A stretch of 64,000 bases of DNA from Amphibiibacter pelophylacis. GTDB taxonomy: Bacteria > Pseudomonadota > Gammaproteobacteria > Burkholderiales > Burkholderiaceae_C. The notes beneath the pieces are model-generated. The model saw only the letters and a list, made by a program, of their open reading frames with translations, did no database searches and was not told the DNA's origin. The position numbers were made by a program, and so were the translations under genes. This document shows positions 27,320 to 35,551 of this stretch, piece by piece (the stretch's first letter is position 1; each line of letters starts with the position of its first letter). The DNA lies in assembly GCF_037688875.1 (NCBI RefSeq), contig NZ_JAWDIE010000012.1:1-64000 (forward strand). Reading direction: 5' to 3'.

Positions 27320-28342
27320 TCAGAAGCGATGCCCCGGCGCATCCACCCGCAGCACCAGCGCCTGGCCGGTTTCGGGGGAATCCAGCGCCAGCCACTCGCG
27401 GCGCGAGAGCTGCATCTGCCACACGGGCGGCCCCGCACCCCAGCTGGGCGGCAGGGGATGCAGCGTGCTGCTGGGCGTCAGCGACAGTTCGCAGACGGCG
27501 CCCAGGCGGCGCAGCGCGCTCAGCGTGACGGGCACAGGAGCGCCGCCCGGCGGCACGGGCTGGCCCGGGCGCAGCAGGCGCAGGTCCTGATCCAGCCAGA
27601 CGGCGCGGTCGCCCAGGTTGCGGTGGCCCAGAAAGCGCGCCAGCCAGGGCGTGGCCGGCTGGCTGTACAGCCTATCGGGCTCGCCCGCCTGCACCAGATC
27701 GCCCGCCTGCATCACGGCCAGACGGTCGGCCAGGGCCCAGGCCTCGCGCTGGTCGTGGGTGACCAGCAGCGCGGTCTGGTTCTGCGCGTGCAGCAGCTCG
27801 CGCAGCATGTGCTGCAGGTCTTCGCGCAGCCCGGGGTCCAGGCTGGAGAAGGGCTCGTCCAGCAGCAGCAGCCGGGGCTGCGCGGCCAGCGCCCGCGCCA
27901 CGGCCACACGCTGCTGCTGGCCGCCGGACAGCTCGTGGATGCCGCGCTGCGCCAGCGGGGCGATCTGCAGCGCCTCCAGCGCGCGGCGGGTGCGCCGGGC
28001 GATCTCGTCCTGGCCCAGGCGCTGCTCGGTGGGCGCGAAGGCCACGTTGTCGTAGACGCTCAGGTGCGCGAACAGCGCGTGGTCCTGGAAGACCAGCGCA
28101 AAGCCGCGCCGCTCGGGCGGCGTTGCGGCCAGATCCTGCCCCTGACACACGATGCGTCCGCCGTCCAGCGGTTCCAGACCGGCGATCTGGCGCAGCAGCG
28201 TCGATTTGCCGCAGCCGCTGGGGCCCAGCAGCACGGTCAGCGCGCCCTGCGGCAGCCCCAGGGTGATGTCCTTGAGCACCCGCTGGCGCCCATGGCTGCG
28301 GCTGAGGCCATCAATCAGCAGAAAGTCGGGGGCGGTGTTCAT
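27320..28342 (-). CDS. thiQ: Thiamine ABC transporter ATP-binding protein
   Basis: 340 residues. Walker A is LLGPSGCGKST, the signature is HELSGGQQQRVAVARAL and Walker B is LLLLDEPFSSLDP; the switch His is in VTHDQREA. The first 230 residues match ThiQ in length; the extra 110 C-terminal residues look like a TOBE-type regulatory domain, which classic ThiQ lacks. Assignment to thiamine rests on the operon (thiB-thiP-thiQ) and the TPP riboswitch upstream. It starts 22 bases after thiP. Confidence 0.88.
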   Translation of the reverse strand: MNTAPDFLLIDGLSRSHGRQRVLKDITLGLPQGALTVLLGPSGCGKSTLLRQIAGLEPLDGGRIVCQGQDLAATPPERRGFALVFQDHALFAHLSVYDNVAFAPTEQRLGQDEIARRTRRALEALQIAPLAQRGIHELSGGQQQRVAVARALAAQPRLLLLDEPFSSLDPGLREDLQHMLRELLHAQNQTALLVTHDQREAWALADRLAVMQAGDLVQAGEPDRLYSQPATPWLARFLGHRNLGDRAVWLDQDLRLLRPGQPVPPGGAPVPVTLSALRRLGAVCELSLTPSSTLHPLPPSWGAGPPVWQMQLSRREWLALDSPETGQALVLRVDAPGHRF

Positions 28343-28364
28343 GCGGGGGCTTGGGCGTGAAAAG

Positions 28365-29990
28365 TCAGCGGGTGGCGGGCTGCGGCCCGGCCAGCGAGCG
28401 GTGGGTGCCCGCGCCCCAGGTCAGTACAGCGAACACGCTGGCGCAGACGATGAGCAGCAGCACGCTGCCCGCCTGCGCCAGCGCCAGGTTGATGCGGCCG
28501 GGGCGGCCCAGATGGTCGTAGATCAGGGTGGTCAGTGTCTGCCATTCTGGTCGCGACAGAAAGAGCGTCACGGTGAACTCGCCCAGCGAACTGGCGGCCG
28601 CCAGCGCCAGGCCCAGCTGCACGCCGGGCCGCTGCTGCGGCCAGATCACCCGCCACCAGGCGCGGCGCGGGGCGGCGCCCAGACTGCGCGCCGCCTGCCA
28701 CAGCTGGGGCGGCACGCGCGTCTGTGCCAGCGCCCGCACCACCAGCGGATAAGCCAGCAGCACATAGCCCAGCAGCAGCAGCGCAAGCTGATCAGCCCAC
28801 TGCGGCCAGGTGATGAGCAGCGCCAGCGACAGCAGGCTGGCCGAGACCAGCCAGGGCAGCGCGGCCATCTGGTTCTGGGCCAGCGCCAGCCAGCGGCCCG
28901 GCTCGCCCCGGCGCGGCGTGCGGGCGGGTGGGCCCAGCAGCACGCCCAGCAGCAGCGCCACGGGCAGGCACAGGGCGGTGTAGGTCAGGCTGTGCCCCAG
29001 CGCCTGCCAGGTGGTGATGTCGCTCAGCAGCACCGTCCAGGCCACGCCGGGGATGTGGTCCAGCGTCAGGCTCTGGCGCAGCAGCGCCAGCAGTGGCCCC
29101 AGGGTCAGCCCGCTCGCGGCCAGTAGCGCCAGCGCCGTCAGCACTCGGGCCAGGCGGGGCTGTGGCCCGGCCCAGGCGCGGGTCTGGCCTGCAAAACCTG
29201 TCGCTGCTGCCGGTGCGCTGCCCGGCGTCAGGCGCTGCGACAGGCGCTGATAGGCCAGCAGCGCCAGCGCGCCCAGCAGCCACTGGGCCGCGCCCAGCAG
29301 CGAGGCCGCGCCCAGGTTGAGCTCGAAAGCGGTCAGCGTGTAAATGTCGACCTCCAGCGTGGTCCAGCGCGGGCCGCCCAGCAGCAGCGGCAGGGCAAAA
29401 CTGGTGGCGCACAAAAAGAAGACCAGCAGCGCCGCGCTGCCCACCGCAGGCGCAATCGCGGGCACGATCACGCGCCACACCAGGCGCAGCGGCCCGGCAC
29501 CGAGCTGGCGCGCCGCCATCAGGCTGGCGACGGGAATGCGCTCCAGCGCCTGCAGCGTCAGCCACAGCACCAGGCCCAGGTTGTAAAAGACAAAGCCCCA
29601 CAGCAGCAGCGGCAGCGAGCCCGCGTCGCTGACCAGGCCGTCGGGGATCAGGCTCTGGATGGCCATGGCGCCGACCACCGCCGGGACCAGAAAGGGCAGC
29701 AGCAGCAGGCGCAGCCACAGCGCCTGGCCCGGCACCGGCCAGCGCCACATCGCCCAGGCCAGCGGCACGCCCAGCGCCACGCACAGCCCGGCGCCCATCA
29801 GGCCCAGCAGGCCGGTCACGACCACGCGCTGGGCGTACCAGCCATCCAGCAGGACTTCGTCCCAGCCGTTGCCCGCCTGCAGCGCCGTGTTGGCCAGCGG
29901 CCAGACCAGCACGAGGACGATCAGCGCGAGCGCCAGCCAGCCCAGGGTCCGCAGGCGCGGGCCGTAGGGGTGAGCGGGCAGTGCGTTCAT
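28365..29990 (-). CDS. thiP: Thiamine ABC transporter permease
   Basis: 541 residues with about 12 transmembrane helices in two homologous halves, each with a binding-protein-dependent permease motif (first near AARQLGAGPLRLVWRVI, second near AARSLGAAPRRAWWRVI). This duplicated architecture is typical of ThiP and of the related iron permeases. It lies between thiB and thiQ, seven bases after thiB. Confidence 0.9.
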   Translation of the reverse strand: MNALPAHPYGPRLRTLGWLALALIVLVLVWPLANTALQAGNGWDEVLLDGWYAQRVVVTGLLGLMGAGLCVALGVPLAWAMWRWPVPGQALWLRLLLLPFLVPAVVGAMAIQSLIPDGLVSDAGSLPLLLWGFVFYNLGLVLWLTLQALERIPVASLMAARQLGAGPLRLVWRVIVPAIAPAVGSAALLVFFLCATSFALPLLLGGPRWTTLEVDIYTLTAFELNLGAASLLGAAQWLLGALALLAYQRLSQRLTPGSAPAAATGFAGQTRAWAGPQPRLARVLTALALLAASGLTLGPLLALLRQSLTLDHIPGVAWTVLLSDITTWQALGHSLTYTALCLPVALLLGVLLGPPARTPRRGEPGRWLALAQNQMAALPWLVSASLLSLALLITWPQWADQLALLLLGYVLLAYPLVVRALAQTRVPPQLWQAARSLGAAPRRAWWRVIWPQQRPGVQLGLALAAASSLGEFTVTLFLSRPEWQTLTTLIYDHLGRPGRINLALAQAGSVLLLIVCASVFAVLTWGAGTHRSLAGPQPATR

Positions 29991-29997
29991 GGCCTTG

Positions 29998-31095
29998 TCA
30001 CGGCCGCATCAGCCGCGCCCACTGGCGCAGGTCGGCCTGAAGCTTCTGCGCATCGGCCGGGATGCTGACTGTACTGGGCAGACCGGCGGGCAACGGCGTG
30101 GCTTGCAGGACAGGGTCCAGCGCCACGCCTTCGCGCACCGGGTAGACCCACATCTGCGTGGGGATGTCGGCCTGGACGTCGGCCGAGCGCAGGAAGCGGA
30201 TGAACTCCAGCCCCAGCTGCGGCTGTTTGCCGCCCTGCACCAGGCCCGCGCCTTCGACCTGCAGCCACACGCCACCGGGCAGCATCACATTGTCGGTGGG
30301 CGGCGCCGTGTATTTGCCCTCGCTGTAGAAGACTTCGGCGGCGGGCGAGGTGGAATAGCTCAGCACCAGCGGCCGCTGTCCGCCGTTCAGCGTGAACTCT
30401 TTCTGGTAGGCCTGCGTCCAGCCCGGCGTCACCATCACGCCGTTGGCTTTGAGCGCTTTCCAGAAATCCCACACCTGGCCGCCCAGCGCCTGCTGCGTGG
30501 CCAGGAAGAACGCCAGGCCCGTGCTGGACGTGGCCGGGTTCTGCACGACCAGGCGGTTCTTCCACGCCGGCTTTGTCAGATCCTGCAGCGTCTTTGGCGC
30601 GGCCAGACCGGCCTTGGCCAGTGGAGCGCGGTCGGCGTTGAGGTTGACATAGCCGTAATCGATGGGCGCAAGGTCGGGCCCCAGATCGAAGGCCTTGAAG
30701 CGCGCGCCGTCCGCATCCAGTGGCTGGGGCAGCGGGGCCAGGACCTTCTCAAAGCGGGCCTTGGACAGCAGGCCGTTGTCGATGCCAAAGACCACGTCGG
30801 CAATGGGCGCCTGACGCGTCAGGATGAGCTTGTTGAGCATCTCGCCCGCGTCACCGGCCTTGATCAGGCTGATTTTGACCTTGTGATCGCGCTCGAACTG
30901 GGCGATCAGCGATTTTTTCAGCGCGAACGAACTGTGCGTCAGCACGCGCAGCACCGGTTCGTCGGCCGCGTGGGCGGGCGCAGGCAGCGCGACGCAGGCC
31001 AGGGCGGCCAGTGCAGCGCCCAGCACCAGCACAGGGCGGCGGTGCAGGCGCACAGCGGGTTTCGGGAAGGAAATGGCGGGGGAAGGGGACAGCAT
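29998..31095 (-). CDS. thiB: Thiamine-binding periplasmic protein
   Basis: 365 residues. The signal peptide has a charged start (PKPAVRLHRRP), a hydrophobic core LVLGAALAALACVALP and a likely cleavage after AHA. The mature part begins with LRVLTHSSFALKKSL and contains DVVFGIDN and PIDYGYVNLN, matching TbpA/ThiB-type proteins. The ATG at 31095 is preceded by GGAG eight bases upstream and removes an implausible longer N-terminus. The TPP riboswitch lies upstream, so expression should fall when thiamine pyrophosphate is plentiful. Confidence 0.92.
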   Translation of the reverse strand: MLSPSPAISFPKPAVRLHRRPVLVLGAALAALACVALPAPAHAADEPVLRVLTHSSFALKKSLIAQFERDHKVKISLIKAGDAGEMLNKLILTRQAPIADVVFGIDNGLLSKARFEKVLAPLPQPLDADGARFKAFDLGPDLAPIDYGYVNLNADRAPLAKAGLAAPKTLQDLTKPAWKNRLVVQNPATSSTGLAFFLATQQALGGQVWDFWKALKANGVMVTPGWTQAYQKEFTLNGGQRPLVLSYSTSPAAEVFYSEGKYTAPPTDNVMLPGGVWLQVEGAGLVQGGKQPQLGLEFIRFLRSADVQADIPTQMWVYPVREGVALDPVLQATPLPAGLPSTVSIPADAQKLQADLRQWARLMRP

Positions 31096-31220
31096 GGCAG
31101 CTCCGGTCGGGGGATCGCAGCGGCCGCCACACAAGCGGCCACGAACGGCGAAACAACCAGAAGCGCCTGCCAGCCCGGATGGTCCCGTGAACAGGGGCCG
31201 CCCGGAAGGGGCACGTCAAA

Positions 31221-31325
31221 ACCGCATTCCTACGCTGGTACGAGCCAGATCAGGTTCGAGGGTGTCTTCTCAGCCCGCACCGTCACACGATGAACTGTGC
31301 GACGGCGGCGGGCACCCCTGGGGTT
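31221..31325 (-). ncRNA. TPP riboswitch (THI element) controlling thiBPQ
   Basis: On the minus strand the conserved TPP-aptamer boxes appear in order: CAGGGGTGCCC, a long P3 stem (GCCGTCGCACA / TGTGACGGTGC), GGGCTGAGA with ACACCC, then GAACCTGATCTGGCTCGTACC and AGCGTAGGAATGCGG. The aptamer ends about 125 bases before the thiB start. Control is expected at translation initiation or by termination; I see no strong T-run. Confidence 0.95.
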
Positions 31326-31358
31326 TTACGCCAGCGCGGATGATACACCGCGCCCGGA

Positions 31359-32741
31359 TCAGCCCTGACGCGGGCCCCGGCGCGGGGGACGGTCGCTGGA
31401 CGGGCCACCCCGGCTGGGACCGTTTCGACTGTCCCGGCTGTCACGTGATCCGCCGGGGCCGCCGGGGCCGCGCCCGGCGCCAGGACCGCCGCTGTAGCCG
31501 CCGCCCGAACTGCCGTATCGGGGAGCGCCACCCTCACCATCGCGGCGCGGCGGTCGGTCGCCGCCCTGTCCGCCAAAGCGCGGGCCCTCGCCATCGCGGC
31601 GGGGCGGTCGGTCGCCGTAAGGGGCTCGGCCTGGGCCACCCCGGCTGTCGCGGGAATCGCGACTGTCCCGGCTGTCCCGACGGGGGGCGGCGGGTTTGAC
31701 GCTCACGGTGGGCACGTGATCCGATTTGGTGACGCGGTGCGGGCGCTCGTCGGAGGATTCGGGGCGCGGCGTGGCGCTCAGGGTGCGGCGCGGGGCGCTG
31801 GTGGCATCTCCCGAGGCTCCGCCGACGGCGTCCGTCAGGGCATCCAGTGGCGTGAGGCCGCTGCTGGCGTCGCCGGCGCGGACCGCATCGACAGCGTCCG
31901 CCTTCTGGCCGGAGAGCAGCGCGTGGCGGCGCGCGACCTGGCTGATGGGACTCAGTCGCTGCACCAGCTGGCCGTAGATGCGCGGCGTGCCCGCGACAAT
32001 TTCTTTTTCGTACAGATAAGGTTCTTCGCCGGTGAAGTTGCCGACCAGGCCGCCCGCTTCGGTGATGATCAGGCTGCCGGCCGCCATGTCCCACGGCGAC
32101 AGGCCGGTCTCGAAGAAGCCGTCGTAGTAACCGGCCGCCACGTAACACAGGTCCAGCGCCGCAGCGCCCGGGCGGCGCAGCCCGGCGCAGTCCTGCATCA
32201 GCGATTCCAGCACGTGCATGTAGTCTTTGAAGGCATCGCCCCGGCGGAAAGGAAAGCCCGTGCCGATCAGCGCCTGGTTCAGGTAGAGGCGCTTGCTGAC
32301 GCGCATGCGGCGGTCGTTCAGGTAGGCGCCGCGCCCTTTGCTGGCGACGAAGAGGTCGTTGCGCGTGGGGTCGTAAACGACGGCCTGGGTGATGATGCCG
32401 TCAACGCTCAGTGCGATCGAGGTGCAGTACACGGGCAGACCGTGGATGAAGTTGGTCGTGCCATCCAGCGGGTCGATGATCCAGCGGTAGTTGCTGTCCT
32501 TGGCGCCATGTTCCTCGCCGGATTCTTCGGCCAGGATACCGTGACCGGGGTAGGCTGTCAGCAGGGTTTCGATAATGGCGGCTTCGGCCGCCTGATCGAC
32601 TTCGGTGACAAAGTCGTGGGCTGATTTCTCGCTGACACGCACGCTGTCGAGATCCAGCGAGGCACGATTGATGATGGACCCCGCTGCCCGCGCCGCCTTG
32701 ATGGCGATGTTGAGCATGGGGATATTGAGAGCTTGCGACAT
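31359..32741 (-). CDS. suhB: Inositol monophosphatase family protein SuhB with long Arg/Gly/Asp-rich tail
   Basis: 460 residues against the usual 265-270. Residues 1-270 are a complete inositol monophosphatase: AEESGE (metal ligand Glu), IDPLDGTTNF (metal and substrate motif, about 89-98) and WDMAAG (217-222). Residues 275-460 form an unstructured tail with SRDSRDSRDSR and two copies of DRPPRRDGEG, plus Gly/Arg and Pro/Arg blocks, like RGG-type RNA-binding tails. In E. coli, SuhB also works in rRNA transcription antitermination with NusA. A basic RNA-binding tail would fit that role (inference). The gene is divergent from trmJ with only 23 bases between starts, as in enterobacteria where suhB and trmJ are also neighbours. 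The ATG at 32741 is preferred over an upstream alternative at 32771, which lies inside trmJ. Confidence 0.92.
   Translation of the reverse strand: MSQALNIPMLNIAIKAARAAGSIINRASLDLDSVRVSEKSAHDFVTEVDQAAEAAIIETLLTAYPGHGILAEESGEEHGAKDSNYRWIIDPLDGTTNFIHGLPVYCTSIALSVDGIITQAVVYDPTRNDLFVASKGRGAYLNDRRMRVSKRLYLNQALIGTGFPFRRGDAFKDYMHVLESLMQDCAGLRRPGAAALDLCYVAAGYYDGFFETGLSPWDMAAGSLIITEAGGLVGNFTGEEPYLYEKEIVAGTPRIYGQLVQRLSPISQVARRHALLSGQKADAVDAVRAGDASSGLTPLDALTDAVGGASGDATSAPRRTLSATPRPESSDERPHRVTKSDHVPTVSVKPAAPRRDSRDSRDSRDSRGGPGRAPYGDRPPRRDGEGPRFGGQGGDRPPRRDGEGGAPRYGSSGGGYSGGPGAGRGPGGPGGSRDSRDSRNGPSRGGPSSDRPPRRGPRQG
31362..31700 (-). repeat. Low-complexity repeat-coding segment in suhB
   Basis: The DNA encoding the SuhB tail carries short tandem units: GACTCC-like Arg-Asp-Ser codons (SRDSRDSRDSR near 31640-31680 and SRDSRDSR near 31415-31440) and two near-identical 30-base units encoding DRPPRRDGEG. 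Such segments change length easily by slippage. Confidence 0.7.
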
Positions 32742-32764
32742 GAGGGCGTCCGGTGGCGGCAACG

Positions 32765-33535
32765 ATGACAAAGAGCGAAGTCCCGCATTTTACGGGCACC
32801 CGTTTTGTTTTGGTGAAAACGAGTCACGCGGGCAACGTCGGCGCCGCCGCGCGGGCCCTGAAAGTGATGGGTTTTGACCACCCCGGCGCGCTGGTGCTGG
32901 TCCAGCCGCGCTGGCCGGACGTGCTGCAGCGCGAGGAAGCGCTGGCCCTGGCCAGTGGCGCGACCGACGTTCTGGCCCACGCGCGCGTGGTGGACACCCT
33001 GCAGGAGGCGCTGCAGGGCGTCCACCTGGCCGCCGCCACGGCGATGACCCCGCGCGATTTCGGCCCGCCGACCTTCGCGCCGCGCGCACTGTTTTCCGAT
33101 TGGGCGCCGCGCCAGCTCGCCAGCGGCCTGCAGGTGGCTTTTGTGTTTGGCAGCGAGCGCTTTGGCCTGGCCAACGAGGACGTTTACCGCTGCCACGCCT
33201 GCGTCAGCATCCCGACGGCGCCGGGCTACGGATCGCTCAACCTGGCGCAGGCCGTGCAGCTGCTGGCCTACGACTGGCGCGAGGCGCTGGGCAGTTTCCC
33301 CGTGCAGGGGCGTACCACGCCCGAGCCTCTGGCCGACAGCGGCCAGATCGACGGCCTCATGCAGCAGTGGCAGCAGGTGCTGCTGGACAGCGGCTTCCTG
33401 GACCCCGCCAGTCCGCGCAAGATTCCGCAGCGTCTTCACCAGTGGCTGCTGCGAAGCGCGCCCAGCCACCGCGAGGTGCAGATCCTGCGCGGCCTGGCGC
33501 GGGCGGTGCTGGGGAAAATGTCCGGACGGGGATGA
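32765..33535 (+). CDS. trmJ: tRNA (cytidine/uridine-2'-O-)-methyltransferase TrmJ
   Basis: 256 residues of the SPOUT class, methylating position 32 of tRNAs. Motifs include RFVLVKTSHAGNVGAAARALKVMGF, FVFGSERFGLANEDVYRCH (motif 2) and YGSLNLAQAVQLLAYD (the trefoil-knot SAM site). The ATG at 32765 (MTKSEVPHF) is chosen over an upstream GTG. It is divergent from suhB; promoters must overlap the two 5' coding ends. Confidence 0.94.
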   Translation: MTKSEVPHFTGTRFVLVKTSHAGNVGAAARALKVMGFDHPGALVLVQPRWPDVLQREEALALASGATDVLAHARVVDTLQEALQGVHLAAATAMTPRDFGPPTFAPRALFSDWAPRQLASGLQVAFVFGSERFGLANEDVYRCHACVSIPTAPGYGSLNLAQAVQLLAYDWREALGSFPVQGRTTPEPLADSGQIDGLMQQWQQVLLDSGFLDPASPRKIPQRLHQWLLRSAPSHREVQILRGLARAVLGKMSGRG

Positions 33536-33542
33536 CAGCGCC

Positions 33543-35477
33543 TCAGCGCTGCGGCAGCGCCAGCCACATCATCTGGTAGGGCTGCAGCGTCAGGCCCTGC
33601 GCCAGGCGGTGGCCGGTGGCGGCGATCAGGTCGGTGGCCTGGCCGGGCAGGGCGGACAGCACCCCCGCCGCAATGTGCTGCTCGTCTTCGCTGAAGTTGG
33701 CCAACACCAGCAGGCGCTCAGGGGCGTGGCCGGAGCCCACGTCGCCGCGCACATAACCCAGCACCGCGCGGTTGTGCGTCCAGAAGGGGGTGAGCTGCCC
33801 GCCCGCCAGCACGGGCAGGTGGCGGCGCAGCGCGATCAGGTGGCGCAGCCCGGCGTAGACCCGGCCCTGGGGCGTGGACGGATCGTGGCGGCGCGCGCCC
33901 GCTTCGGCGTCGTAGCGCGGGCGGTGGACCCAGCGGCTGTCCTCGGCCTTGCCGTCCTCGTGGACGTAGGCGTAATCGTTGGTCTGCGCGAGTTCATCGC
34001 CCAGATAGATCAGCGGAATGCCGCCGCTGGACAGCGCCACGCCATAGAGCAGCAGCAGGCGCGCCGCCGCGTGGACATCCACCTGCTCGAAGCCGCACAG
34101 GGACGCAGCCGTGCCGCTGATGCGGCAGTCGCCCGTGGCCGGGTTGTCCTGGAAGGGCACGCCGCGCGCAAAACTGCCTTCAAAGCGGTTGACGAAAAAG
34201 CGGTTGAGGAACTGGCGGTGGTCGAAGCCGTTGATACCCAGGCGCGCTGCGTCTTCGTCGGCGAAAGTCCAGCCGATGTCGTCGTGGCTGCGCACGTAGT
34301 TGACCCAGGCGGTGCCGGGCGGCAGGGCGTGGCGCTCTTCCAGCGCGAGCTGCAGCATGTTGACCTCGCGCGTGGCCAGGCTGTTCCACAGCAGCGCCAT
34401 CTGCAGCGGGTTGTAGGAGACCTGGCACTCTTCGGGCGAGATGTAGCTGACCACATCGTCCGGGTGGACGATGGCCTCGGATTTGAACAGCAGCGAGGGC
34501 GCAGCGATGCGCGCCAGCGCGTTGTAGGCGCGCAGCAGGTGGTGGGCCTCGGGCAGGTTCTCGCAGGGGGTTCCGAGGCGCTTCCACACGAAGGCGACGG
34601 CGTCCATGCGCAGGAACTCGACGCCCAGGTTGGCGATGCGCAGCATCTCGCCGGCCATGGCGCGGAAGACTTCGGGGTTGCCGTAGTTCAGGTCCCACTG
34701 GTAGCTGTGGAAGGTCGTCCAGACCCAGCGCCCGTCGGCGAGCTGGCTGAAGGCGCCGGGGTGCTCGTCGGGGAAGATCTCGCGCACCGTGCGCTCGTAC
34801 TGGTCGGGCAGGGTGCGGTCGGGGAAGAGGTAGTAATAGCCGCTGCACTCGGGGTCGCCCGCGCGCGCGGCCTGCGCCCATTCGTGCTCGTCGCTGGTGT
34901 GGTTGAAGACGAAATCCAGCACCAGCGAGATACCGGCTTCGCGCAGGCGTTCGGCCAGGCGCTGCAGGTCGGCCATGGTGCCCAGGCTGCGCTTGACGTC
35001 GCGGTAGCTGCTGACGGCGTAGCCGCCGTCGTTGTGCGGCTCGGGGCACAGGTAGGGCGGCATCAGGTGCAGGTAGCTCAGGCCCAGCTCCTGCAGCTCG
35101 GGAATGCGCGCTTCCAGGCCTTTCAGGTCGCCCGCATACAGGTCGACGTAGCACACGCCGCCCAGCAGGGTGTTGGACTGGAACCAGTCGGGCTGGGCTT
35201 CGCGCTCGGCGTCGCGCTGGCGCAGCACCTCGGGGCGCTCGCTCCAGCACTCGAAGGCGGTGGTGAGCAGGCGCTCGACGATGGCGTCGAAATCGTCCAG
35301 ATCGCCATACAGCGCCGACAGCTCGCTGCGCAGGCGCTCGCCGTGCTGCAGCAGGCGCTGGTAAAACGGCTTCCAGCCCTTGCGACGGCCCAGCCGCTTG
35401 TTCAGGCGCTGGACGACAGCGGCATTGGGGATCTGGGTGATGACGGGCGTGACGGAATCGGCGGTGTCTGGAGTCAT
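33543..35477 (-). CDS. Amylosucrase-like GH13 glucanotransferase
   Basis: 644 residues, the length of amylosucrase. The N-terminal helical domain (about 1-90) is followed by a (beta/alpha)8 barrel: DFVFNHTSDEH (188-198), nucleophile Asp292 in FLRMDAVAF, acid/base Glu334 in FKSEAIVHP and HDD at about 399 in VRSHDDIGW. Amylosucrase makes alpha-1,4-glucan from sucrose with release of fructose; sucrose hydrolase is the main alternative. No glycogen or sucrose genes lie next to it; its stop faces the end of trmJ. A short N-terminal Thr/Ser leader precedes the family start. It appears to be a single-gene unit. Confidence 0.88.
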   Translation of the reverse strand: MTPDTADSVTPVITQIPNAAVVQRLNKRLGRRKGWKPFYQRLLQHGERLRSELSALYGDLDDFDAIVERLLTTAFECWSERPEVLRQRDAEREAQPDWFQSNTLLGGVCYVDLYAGDLKGLEARIPELQELGLSYLHLMPPYLCPEPHNDGGYAVSSYRDVKRSLGTMADLQRLAERLREAGISLVLDFVFNHTSDEHEWAQAARAGDPECSGYYYLFPDRTLPDQYERTVREIFPDEHPGAFSQLADGRWVWTTFHSYQWDLNYGNPEVFRAMAGEMLRIANLGVEFLRMDAVAFVWKRLGTPCENLPEAHHLLRAYNALARIAAPSLLFKSEAIVHPDDVVSYISPEECQVSYNPLQMALLWNSLATREVNMLQLALEERHALPPGTAWVNYVRSHDDIGWTFADEDAARLGINGFDHRQFLNRFFVNRFEGSFARGVPFQDNPATGDCRISGTAASLCGFEQVDVHAAARLLLLYGVALSSGGIPLIYLGDELAQTNDYAYVHEDGKAEDSRWVHRPRYDAEAGARRHDPSTPQGRVYAGLRHLIALRRHLPVLAGGQLTPFWTHNRAVLGYVRGDVGSGHAPERLLVLANFSEDEQHIAAGVLSALPGQATDLIAATGHRLAQGLTLQPYQMMWLALPQR

Positions 35478-35551
35478 GGCGGCAGTCCGGGTAAAAAGAG
35501 GGCGCTGTTCGGCCCTGCAGCCAAAGACAGCGCTATCAGCCGGATTGTCGC

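Noticed and set aside
31362..31700. CRISPR-like or noncoding tandem repeats
   Set aside because: The repeats are in frame and encode the SuhB tail; spacing is irregular and there are no spacers. No CRISPR array was found anywhere in the window.
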